NCBI RefSeq assembly: GCF_048269545.1
Contig: NZ_JBLXIJ010000003.1
Coordinates: 135,155-199,154, forward strand
Direction of reading: 5' to 3'
Length of the DNA stretch: 64,000 nucleotides
From: Halpernia sp048269545
Lineage (GTDB): Bacteria > Bacteroidota > Bacteroidia > Flavobacteriales > Weeksellaceae
Under the pieces are notes generated by a model. That model did no database searches, was not told the DNA's origin, and saw only the letters and a list, made by a program, of their open reading frames with translations. Shown here one piece after another: positions 8,529-16,900 of this stretch (position 1 is its first letter; each line of letters starts with the position of its first letter). A program made the position numbers and the translations under genes.

Positions 8529-9218
8529 ATGTTAGTAATTAAAGACCTTCGCAAATCTTATGACATCGGTAAAAACAAATTGCTTGTTTTAAAAGGGATT
8601 GATTTAACCATTAATGAAGGTGAATTTGTTTCAATCATGGGCTCTTCCGGTAGCGGAAAATCTACACTTTTAAATATTATTGGGATTTTAGATGAAAAAG
8701 ATTCTGGAACTTATGAACTTGATGGATTTCCCATTGAAGATTTATCAGAAGTAAAAGCGGCAGAATATAGAAGTAAATTTTTGGGATTTATTTTCCAATC
8801 TTTTAATTTAATTGGCTACAAAACCGCTTTAGAAAATGTAGCACTTCCACTCTATTATCAAAATGTACCACGAAAAGAACGCAACCAACGTGCTTTAGAA
8901 TATTTAGAAAAAGTAGGTTTAGCGGATTGGGCAAGTCATTTACCGAATGAAATGTCTGGTGGACAAAAACAAAGAGTTGCCATTGCGCGCGCTTTAATAA
9001 CCGATCCAAAAGTAATTTTAGCAGATGAACCCACCGGAGCATTGGATTCTCAAACTACTTTTGATATTATGAAATTGTTGCAGGAAATTAATAATGGCGG
9101 AAAAACAATCATTGTGGTAACTCACGAACCAGACGTAGCTGCAGAAACTAAAAGAAATGTCATTTTAAAAGATGGCGTTATAGAAAGTGATGAATATATT
9201 ACCCAAAGAATTTTGTAA
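8529..9218 (+). CDS. ABC transporter ATP-binding protein, MacB/LolD type
   Basis: This 229-residue ATPase has every expected element: Walker A GSSGSGKST (about 38-46), a Q-loop at IFQSF, signature MSGGQKQRVAIARAL, Walker B VILADEPTGALD and the switch histidine in VVTHE. It powers the two FtsX-type permeases encoded immediately downstream (2-bp gap to the first). Members of this group work as mechanotransmission exporters or lipoprotein movers rather than classic importers. The substrate is unknown. Confidence 0.92.
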   Translation: MLVIKDLRKSYDIGKNKLLVLKGIDLTINEGEFVSIMGSSGSGKSTLLNIIGILDEKDSGTYELDGFPIEDLSEVKAAEYRSKFLGFIFQSFNLIGYKTALENVALPLYYQNVPRKERNQRALEYLEKVGLADWASHLPNEMSGGQKQRVAIARALITDPKVILADEPTGALDSQTTFDIMKLLQEINNGGKTIIVVTHEPDVAAETKRNVILKDGVIESDEYITQRIL

Positions 9219-9220
9219 AT

Positions 9221-10450
9221 ATGTTTGATATTGATAGATGGAGAGAAATTTTTGAATCTATCCGCAGTAATGTTTTGCGGACGGTACTTTCTGGCTTTAC
9301 AGTAGCTTTGGGATTATTTATTTTTATTGTTTTATTTGGAATTGGAAATGGTTTAAAAAATGCTTTTTCCGAAGGATTTACACGTGGCGCAACCAATTTA
9401 ATTTCTGTTTTTACAGGGAAAACAAGTATTGCTTTTGACGGTTTACAATCGGACCGAGAAGTGGTTTTACAGAACAAAGATTATGAAAGTGTTATTAATG
9501 ACACTCCTGAAAATGTGGAATATTCCACACCAAATTACAATGCAAATATGCTTGTAAAATATGGTAAAGAAAGTGGTTCTTACCAAATTAACGGCGCAGG
9601 TCCAGAAGATAAATTTGTAAAAGACCAAAAAGTTTTAGATGGTCGTTTTATAAGTAATGGAGATGTTGATAATCAACAAAAAGTAGCTGTAATTGGTAGA
9701 ATGGTGCAGCGTGATTTGATAAAAAATGGAAGTCCAATTGGTAAAGATTTAAATTTAAATGGAACATTTTTTAAAGTGATTGGCGTTTTTTCAGACGACG
9801 CAGGAGATTTTGCAGAACGAAAAATTACCATTCCTATTTCTACACTTCAACAATTAAAAAAAGGATCAGATACCATAAATCAAATTTCTTTAACTTATAA
9901 TCCAAAACTTTCACCAGAAGAAGCCATAAACTATAGCGATAAACTACAGAAAGATTTAAAGAAAAGATTGAAAGTTTCACCAGACGATGAAAATGCAGTT
10001 ATTGTTAGAAATAATGCAAGTAATATGAAAAACACCTTTCAGTTTTTATTAATTATTACTTTAATTGTTGGTTTTATTGGTTTGGGAACTTTATTAGCTG
10101 GAATTATTGGCATTAGTAACATAATGGTTTATATCGTAAAAGAAAGAACCAAAGAAATTGGTGTTCGGAAAGCAATCGGTGCAAAACCAAGTTCAATTGT
10201 AGGATTAATTATTCAAGAAAGTGTTGTAATTACTGTTATTTCCGGAATTGTAGGTGTAGCTTTAGGTGTTTTAACTTTGGCTTTAGTCGGCGATAGTTTA
10301 GAAAAATATTTTATAAAAGATCCTTCTGTTGGATGGGGTTTAATAATGGTTGCCTTCGTTTGTTTGGTTATTGCAGGATTAATTTCTGGTTTCGTTCCCG
10401 CTTTTAGAGCAAGTAGAATAAAACCAATTGAAGCTTTGCGAACTGAATAA
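9221..10450 (+). CDS. FtsX/MacB-type ABC permease, first of two
   Basis: This 409-residue permease has the MacB layout: one membrane helix near residues 20-45, a large periplasmic MacB core domain (about 50-260), then three C-terminal helices. The cytoplasmic coupling segment VKERTKEIGVRKAIGAKPSS is typical of the FtsX family, and the end (RASRIKPIEALRTE) is conserved in the group. It is probably a half-transporter that pairs with the second permease encoded 85 bp downstream. Confidence 0.9.
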   Translation: MFDIDRWREIFESIRSNVLRTVLSGFTVALGLFIFIVLFGIGNGLKNAFSEGFTRGATNLISVFTGKTSIAFDGLQSDREVVLQNKDYESVINDTPENVEYSTPNYNANMLVKYGKESGSYQINGAGPEDKFVKDQKVLDGRFISNGDVDNQQKVAVIGRMVQRDLIKNGSPIGKDLNLNGTFFKVIGVFSDDAGDFAERKITIPISTLQQLKKGSDTINQISLTYNPKLSPEEAINYSDKLQKDLKKRLKVSPDDENAVIVRNNASNMKNTFQFLLIITLIVGFIGLGTLLAGIIGISNIMVYIVKERTKEIGVRKAIGAKPSSIVGLIIQESVVITVISGIVGVALGVLTLALVGDSLEKYFIKDPSVGWGLIMVAFVCLVIAGLISGFVPAFRASRIKPIEALRTE

Positions 10451-10535
10451 TAATTTTAGATAAAGATTTAAAGATTAAAATTAAAGATTTCAAAAAATAA
10501 CTATCAAAAGAAAACCATCAACTGAAAACTAAAAT

Positions 10536-11807
10536 ATGAACATTATTTTCAAAATTGATACGTGGCAGGAAATTTATCATTCTTTACGGAATAATAAACT
10601 CCGTACTTTTCTCACCATGATTGGAGTTGGATGGGGTATGTTTTTATTTGTTTCACTTTTGGGTGCAGCAAAAGGAATGGAAAATGGTTTTGATAAAGCA
10701 TTCGCAGGTTTTGCAACAAATTCAATTTTTCTTTGGGCACAAAACACAACCATTCCTTATGATGGTTTCCCGAAAGGCAGAAAAATGGATTTGCATTTAC
10801 CAGACATCGCTGTTTTAGAGAAAAAAATCCCAACAATTGATTATATTTCACCACAAACTTCACGTGGAAATTTTGGAAGTGCAGGAGAACTATTTTCAAA
10901 AAATGGCAAAAACGCCACTTATACTTTAAATGGAGATTATCCTATAGGAAATAAAATTTCAGAAAAAACTTTAACTTTTGGGCGTTACATTAACGATGCA
11001 GATATCGCCGGAAATAAAAGAGTAATTGTAATTGGCGAAGAAATTTATAAAAACTTTTTTGATGCCAAAAAAAATGAAGATCCAATTGGCAAAACCATTA
11101 CTGTAAAAGGATTATTTTTCAATGTTATTGGAGTTTTTCGAGTTAAAAGACAGGGCGGAGCAATTGGAAATGATAATTCTGCTTATATTCCTTTTACAAC
11201 CTTTACAAAAATGTATAATGACGGCGATAAAGTAGGTTATTTCGCCATTGTAGGAAAAGGAAATACAGATCTTAAAGTTTTGGAAGATAATGTAAAAGAC
11301 GAATTGAAAGCCAAATACAATGTTTCACCAGACGATTCTAATGCATTTGGAAGTTTTAATTTTGGAACAATGTTTGGAAAATTAACAGGTTTTCTGACAG
11401 GAATGCAATTATTAACAATCGTAGTTGGAACACTCACAATTTTAGCAGGCGTCATTGCAATTTCAAATATTTTATTAATTACAGTAAAAGAGAGAACCAA
11501 AGAAATTGGAATTCGGCGCGCTCTTGGTGCAAAACCAGCTGAAGTTCGAAATCAAATTTTATTAGAAAGTGTCGTTATTACAATTACTTCCGGACTTTTA
11601 GGATTTATTTTTGGGATTTTTCTTTTGATGCTTTTAAATAATTTAACAGCAGGTCAAGATAAATTTCCATTTTATAATCCAACTGTAAATTACGGTGAAG
11701 TTTTCGCTGCAATGGCTGTGATGGTTTTTCTCGGATTAATCATCGGAATGATTCCTGCGCAAAGAGCCGTAAAAATAAGACCAATAGAAGCTTTAAGAAC
11801 AGAATAA
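10536..11807 (+). CDS. FtsX/MacB-type ABC permease, second of two
   Basis: This 423-residue paralogue of the preceding gene has the same order: first helix at about 25-45, a MacB core domain, three C-terminal helices, TVKERTKEIGIRRALGAKPA as coupling segment and KIRPIEALRTE at the end. Two different permeases beside one ATPase suggest a heterodimeric membrane part rather than the MacB homodimer. The short gap before the gene is AT-rich with simple AAAGATT repeats. Confidence 0.9.
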   Translation: MNIIFKIDTWQEIYHSLRNNKLRTFLTMIGVGWGMFLFVSLLGAAKGMENGFDKAFAGFATNSIFLWAQNTTIPYDGFPKGRKMDLHLPDIAVLEKKIPTIDYISPQTSRGNFGSAGELFSKNGKNATYTLNGDYPIGNKISEKTLTFGRYINDADIAGNKRVIVIGEEIYKNFFDAKKNEDPIGKTITVKGLFFNVIGVFRVKRQGGAIGNDNSAYIPFTTFTKMYNDGDKVGYFAIVGKGNTDLKVLEDNVKDELKAKYNVSPDDSNAFGSFNFGTMFGKLTGFLTGMQLLTIVVGTLTILAGVIAISNILLITVKERTKEIGIRRALGAKPAEVRNQILLESVVITITSGLLGFIFGIFLLMLLNNLTAGQDKFPFYNPTVNYGEVFAAMAVMVFLGLIIGMIPAQRAVKIRPIEALRTE

Positions 11808-11836
11808 ATTTTAAATAAAACTATAGAACTAAACAT

Positions 11837-13039
11837 ATGAAAAAGAAAAAATTCACTGCAAAAAAAGTCATTTACACTATTTTAGGTGTGTTCTTTTTAC
11901 TGCTTTTAATAATGGGAATTAGATATCTCGTAAATTCTAATTCTAAAAAAAGTGAGCAATTTCTCACCAAAAAAGCCGTCGTTCAAAATATGGATGATAA
12001 AGTTTTGGCAACAGGTGATATTGTTCCCCGTGAAGAAATAGAAATTAAACCAAACGTTGCCGGAATTATTGATAAAATATTGGTAAAAGAAGGAGATAAA
12101 GTTTCTCAAGGACAATTGATTGCAACCATTAAAATCATACCAAATCTTTCCCAAGTGAATGATGCGCAACAACAAATTAGAAATTCACAATTGCAAATTA
12201 GTAACGCAAAAATGAATGTTGATAACCAACAAAAACAATTTGCAATGCAACAAAAATTATATTCGCAGGGTGTGATTTCTAAACAAGAATTTATTACAGC
12301 GCAACAACAATTGGTTTCTACACAACAAGCATATAAAAACGCAGTACAACAATTAAATACAGCTCAAAAGCAATTGCAAATTGTAAGAACTGGCGCAACT
12401 CCAGAATTACAAAGTTTGGCAAGTACACAAGTTCGTTCTAAAGTTTCAGGAACGGTTTTAGAAGTTCCTGTAAAAGTAGGGAGTCAAGTAATTGAAGCCA
12501 ATTCGTTCAACGCGGGAACTACAATTTGTTCTGTTGCAGATTTAAATTCGTTACAATTTAAAGGAACAATTGATGAGGCACAAGCCGGAAAATTGAAAGA
12601 AGGAATGGAAATGAATATCGTAATTGGCGCGCTTCAAAATAAAACTTTTAAAGGAAAAGTAACGATGATTGCACCGAAAGGAACAGATTCTAATGGAACT
12701 ATAAAATTCAACATTGAAGGTGATGTTTATAATGATTCCGGAGATTATATTCGAGCAGGATATTCCGCAAATGGTGAAATTATTTTAAGTTCTGTAAAAA
12801 ATGCTTTGCTTTTAGATGAAGCTTTAATTCAATATGAAAAAGTAAAAGGTGAAGACAAACCTTATGTGGAAGTAAAACAAAAAGATGGAAGCTTCAAAAA
12901 AGTGTATGTAAAATTGGGCGCTTCTGATGGAATTAATGTTCAAATACTTTCTGGAATTGATAAAAACGATGAAATAAAAGTTTGGAATCCTTCGGATAAA
13001 GATAAAGAAGCTTTAAAAGCGAAGGAAGGTAAATCTTAA
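11837..13039 (+). CDS. HlyD/MacA-family periplasmic adaptor
   Basis: This 400-residue protein has an N-terminal membrane anchor (about 11-32), a lipoyl-like segment (EIKPNVAGIIDKILVKEGDKV), a glutamine-rich alpha-helical hairpin (about 105-185), the second lipoyl half (RSKVSGTVLEVPVKVG), a beta-barrel and a membrane-proximal domain. It would bridge the inner-membrane permeases to an outer-membrane TolC-like channel, which is not encoded here. It is the last gene of the exporter operon and is followed by a terminator. Confidence 0.9.
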   Translation: MKKKKFTAKKVIYTILGVFFLLLLIMGIRYLVNSNSKKSEQFLTKKAVVQNMDDKVLATGDIVPREEIEIKPNVAGIIDKILVKEGDKVSQGQLIATIKIIPNLSQVNDAQQQIRNSQLQISNAKMNVDNQQKQFAMQQKLYSQGVISKQEFITAQQQLVSTQQAYKNAVQQLNTAQKQLQIVRTGATPELQSLASTQVRSKVSGTVLEVPVKVGSQVIEANSFNAGTTICSVADLNSLQFKGTIDEAQAGKLKEGMEMNIVIGALQNKTFKGKVTMIAPKGTDSNGTIKFNIEGDVYNDSGDYIRAGYSANGEIILSSVKNALLLDEALIQYEKVKGEDKPYVEVKQKDGSFKKVYVKLGASDGINVQILSGIDKNDEIKVWNPSDKDKEALKAKEGKS

Positions 13040-13060
13040 ATTTCTTATTTAAATATAATT

Positions 13061-13087
13061 AGGCGGACTTTTGTTCGCCTTTTTTAT
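13061..13087 (+). terminator. Intrinsic terminator of the exporter operon
   Basis: AGGCGGA and TTCGCCT pair over 7 bp (one G-T wobble) around a short loop and are followed by TTTTTTATT, 22 bp after the adaptor stop codon. Confidence 0.85.
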
Positions 13088-13089
13088 TC

Positions 13090-13223
13090 GTCATTCAAAT
13101 TGAAGCGAAAAGAATGTGTATTTTTCCTAACATCCAGAGAGGACCAAAGTGAAGCGAAGAAACTGTTCTATTTTCTGTCCTTCAGAGTGGAACAAAGTGA
13201 AGTGAAGAATCTGTTATATTTCT
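13090..13223 (+). repeat. Degenerate tandem repeat, about three units of 45-48 bp
   Basis: Units at about 13135-13176 and 13183-13223 share the run CAAAGTGAAG-(C/T)-GAAGAA followed by CTGTT and a T-rich stretch. A more decayed unit lies at about 13090-13125. The pattern resembles non-coding dispersed repeats often seen between genes in flavobacterial genomes. No credible protein is encoded. Confidence 0.5.
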
Positions 13224-13365
13224 TTAAATTAAACTTAATATTTAAAAATAATCGATTCAGAAGTGAAATCTTTTACAGAACATTTTGAGTTTTTTTATCT
13301 TTTCAACAAGTCTATCCTATCAAAACACAATTGAAATTTACATTTTAGAATTTCCTTTAATAACA

Positions 13366-13402
13366 TTTGACGAAAGCAATAATAAAAATTTGCTTAACTT
13401 TG
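13366..13402 (+). promoter_or_regulatory. Probable promoter of the tmRNA gene
   Basis: TTTG at 13366-13369 and TAACTTTG at 13395-13402 match the Bacteroidota -33 (TTTG) and -7 (TAnnTTTG) elements. The spacing of 25 bp is slightly long. The -7 box ends 14 bp before the mature 5' end of tmRNA, which leaves a short leader for RNase P removal. Confidence 0.6.
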
Positions 13403-13416
13403 TGGTCTTACAAACT

Positions 13417-13813
13417 GGGGTTGACTGGTTTCGACAGCAAGATCGATGTGTAAGTAAGCATGCAGAGAACCGTGACGCGATCTCTTTAATCCCTTGTCAC
13501 AAAACTTTAACTGGCGACCAAGAGTTTGCTCTTGCAGCATAATCTGAATTATAGTAGGATTTTGCGCTTTCCCGAAGTATAGTAAGGAAGCAAGATGTCT
13601 CCCAAATGCTTCGTTCTGCGGCGTTTGATTTTGAGGCATAGCAATGCGGAAATAAGTTCTGAAAGACTTCGGTTCAGAATCGAAAAACAAAGAAGATAAG
13701 TTGTAAATTGGGTGTCTGTGCTCTGTTTGCAATCGAAAATTAACTGCAGAATAAGCATGTAGAAATCTTATGTATTGCTTGTTTGGACGAGGGTTCGAAT
13801 CCCTCCAACTCCA
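13417..13813 (+). ncRNA. ssrA: Transfer-messenger RNA (tmRNA)
   Basis: tmRNA rescues stalled ribosomes and tags the unfinished protein for degradation. The 5' end GGGGTTGACTGGTTTCGACA and the 3' T-arm GGTTCGAATCCC are diagnostic. The first seven bases pair with CAACTCC at 13806-13812 to form the acceptor stem, leaving A13813 as discriminator. CCA is not encoded (the DNA continues CAAAC). The tag reading frame ends in GCA GCA TAA and encodes GDQEFALAA if the resume codon is the GGC before GAC; the resume codon is inferred. The 3' end is the probable integration site of the mobile element that follows. Confidence 0.96.
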
Positions 13814-13855
13814 CAAACAAGTCTGTAAATCAATAACTTATAGGTTTTAGGGACT

Positions 13856-13890
13856 AAATCAGGGACTAATGTTCCTGATTTTTGTTTTTA
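13856..13890 (+). terminator. Probable tmRNA terminator near the element boundary
   Basis: AAATCAGG (13856-13863) pairs with CCTGATTT (13874-13881), followed by TTGTTTTT. It lies 43 bp after the tmRNA and in the first 100 bp of the element, so the inserted element may supply it. Confidence 0.65.
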
Positions 13891-13913
13891 CATAGTTTCA
13901 TTTTAATTTTGAA

Positions 13914-16900
13914 CTATCTTGCTGATTGTCGAGAATAATTTTCATTTGGAATTAGAAGTGGGTTTTGCACACTTTCATTTCTTTTTAATACTTGATCAAT
14001 TTTCAGTGCAGAAATCTCACTTTTAAATAGGCGTTCATTTTCACGTTCTCTTTCCTTTACAAAATCTGTATTCCCGCTTAATTCCAGTCTCGTTTTTTTC
14101 TCATCATCATATTGTTTAATTAAATCCATTTCAATAAAAGGCAACTCATCAAGTTGTTCATCAATTTTAGCAATATTATCTGCAGTTGTTTGAGATTGCA
14201 TTTCTATCTCCGTCACATTCACGCCTTTTTCAGATAATTTCAAAATGGTATTATGCACTTCGGCTTTGGCTAAATCTTTATTTTTTTGATAAGATACTAA
14301 TTGCGTTTCCCAATAATTCGCATTCACGTCTTCGCTATTTTTTGAATATTCTAAAATTCTGTTATAAGCATTTTCCGCTTTGTAAACTTCGGATTGAACT
14401 TTTGTATAATCTTCATATTTTCTTAAAACAAATGCAATATCGGCAAGATATTTATTCTTCTCACTTTCTAACTTTTTCTTCAGTAATTCTATTTCAATTT
14501 TTGCTCTGGTTTCAGGATTTGTAATGATTGAAGTTTTCAATTCTTGAGTGCTGATGTCCGAAATATCTAAAACATTTGCGCCTTTTTTCATTGCTTCTAT
14601 ATATCGCGCCTGTTTTGCCTGCAATTTTTGCAACATGAATACATCGATACTGTCGTTGGTCAGCATAAAGTTAATTCGCACATTTTCATTTTTGTTGCCT
14701 TGTCGCCACGCTCGACCTTCAACCTGTCGAAGAGATGTAAAATTATATGGTAAAGTGAGCATGTAAACATCTGTTGTGTTTTCTTGAAGATTCATACCTT
14801 CTTGAATGGCTTCACTCCCAATTACAATTTTAATTTTGCCAGCATTAAAATCATCTTGAATTGATACTCGTTGTTTTTTACTCGTCCCACCAGTAATAAC
14901 ACCTACTTCTTGGGATTTATATCCTAGATCTTGTATTAGATATTCTTTCAATTTCGGAAATTCTGCCACAGCCAATTCAGAATATATGATCTGCCCAGAA
15001 TTAGGAATATCTTTTTTATTTTGTCTGATCAGATTCATCATCTCAAATAATTTTGGCGAATTTTCTATAAATTCACTTAAAGTTGGTTCCTCACCATTAT
15101 AATAAATTGATAGATAAGGCGAGAAAGCTATTAAGCGAGCATTCAAAATGTGGGTTAAGATTGCTCCAGCCAGTTCTGAATCAAGATTATCATTCAGTAA
15201 ATCGTATTGCTCTTTCGTCAAGTCATTCTGTTCAATTTTATATTCTTTATTGATTTTATTAGGACGAATTAATTCCAGATTATCCTCCTCGCCTTTAATA
15301 TCTATAAATTCTGAAAGTAATTGCTGAAATAACTGATTATTTTTAAACCTCCTAACATTTGCTTTAAATTTAATATCTCCTTTTGCGTCAATTTCCATAT
15401 CATTGTCTGCCTCCATAAAAGTTTCGAAGAATGTATTCACATTAAAATATCCGGATTCTTCCAATCTTTTATTGGCGATCAAAGAAAGAATGGAATAGTA
15501 CTCTAGTGGCTTATTCGTGAACGGAGTTGCAGAAAGTAGCGTTACATTTCTTCCATTTTGTCTGTCCTGAATGTATTGACAAGCCATCCAAGTATTGATT
15601 CCCAATTTAGAAGTTTGTTGATTTTGATTTCTAAAATCTGAAGAAAACCGTCGGTCTTCAATTTTCACTTTCTCCACAATGTGATTTGCATTATGAATTT
15701 CATCGTAGGTTAAATGATCAAAACCAAAATCTTCCCAATCATATATCTTACCACGTTTCATTTTCCCTTCAATCTCTTTTTCTTTCTGCAATTCAATCTG
15801 TTCCTCTCGTTCGGTATTTGTAACACCCTTCAGTTCGCTTGCGGAAATATATTTGAATTTTGAGGACAGTTCTTCGGTAATTTCATTTGAAAATCCAATA
15901 TTATTAAACCCAGCATAAGTTACTATGGTTATTTCTCCGTCTTTATTATCAAATTTAGAAAGATCATAATCATTCCCCAAATTGCCCAATACATTAACTT
16001 TAGCATCTGGAATTGTTTCAAAAATAGTTTCTACCCACTGTTTTAAAATACTATCATTAGGAACAACAATCAGTGGTTTTTTAGAATTTCCGCGTTGCAT
16101 CGCTTCATGTAAAGAAAGTATGCCAGATAATGTCTTTCCGAAACCAACTTCATGCGCTAAAAGTCCAACGCCTTTAGTAGTTTGCCTTCCTATTCCAGAT
16201 TTCTGAACCTCTGTCAATCTTAATTCTGTTCCTTTAAAATTTTGATAGATTTTTGAAAATAAAGGGAATTTAGAATAGTCCGGAACGTGAATATGATTAT
16301 AGTTTTTGTTGAATTCCTTTACAAATCGCTCTCTCAAATCATCTGATAATTCCTCTGAAATGAATTTTGAAAACAGATCTTTTGCTGCAATTTTTCTACG
16401 GTCTCTAATCAATGCATTTCGCTCTTTATCACTGCCCGTTACAGTTTCGTTGTCTACAAAACTTTTCACTTCCCAAGATGATGAGCCTGCAAAAGCATCA
16501 TTTGGTAAATTACCTACGAAGTCCTTAAATTTTTCTGACAAATTATAATCGACAATAACCATTTCAGTTTCTCTTTTTTCATGGTTGTATTGTTCTTTCT
16601 CAATTTGACCTAAATTAAATTTATGGACAAACTCATGATTTGGATTAATTGAAATTTCGACTAATGTTTTTAGTTTAGGTAATACATTTAATAAAAGTGC
16701 CTTTTGCTTTTCATAATATTTCTTTTCCAGACCTGCAATTCCCCAATCTTCTTTAAAATCCTTTTCCAGTTGATCTAATTTCGCATAAATATTTCCTTCA
16801 GCGTAATAGAAGTCATGAACATACTTTCCATCTTGAAAGTTAGCATACGCCAAATGTCGGGTGTGATTTTCAATTGTTCCATCATAAGAAGTAGCCTTGA

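Noticed and set aside
13394..13816. Open frames on both strands over the tmRNA
   Set aside because: They coincide with the structured tmRNA gene and have no protein-like features; the frame ending in ALAA is the tag plus non-coding sequence.
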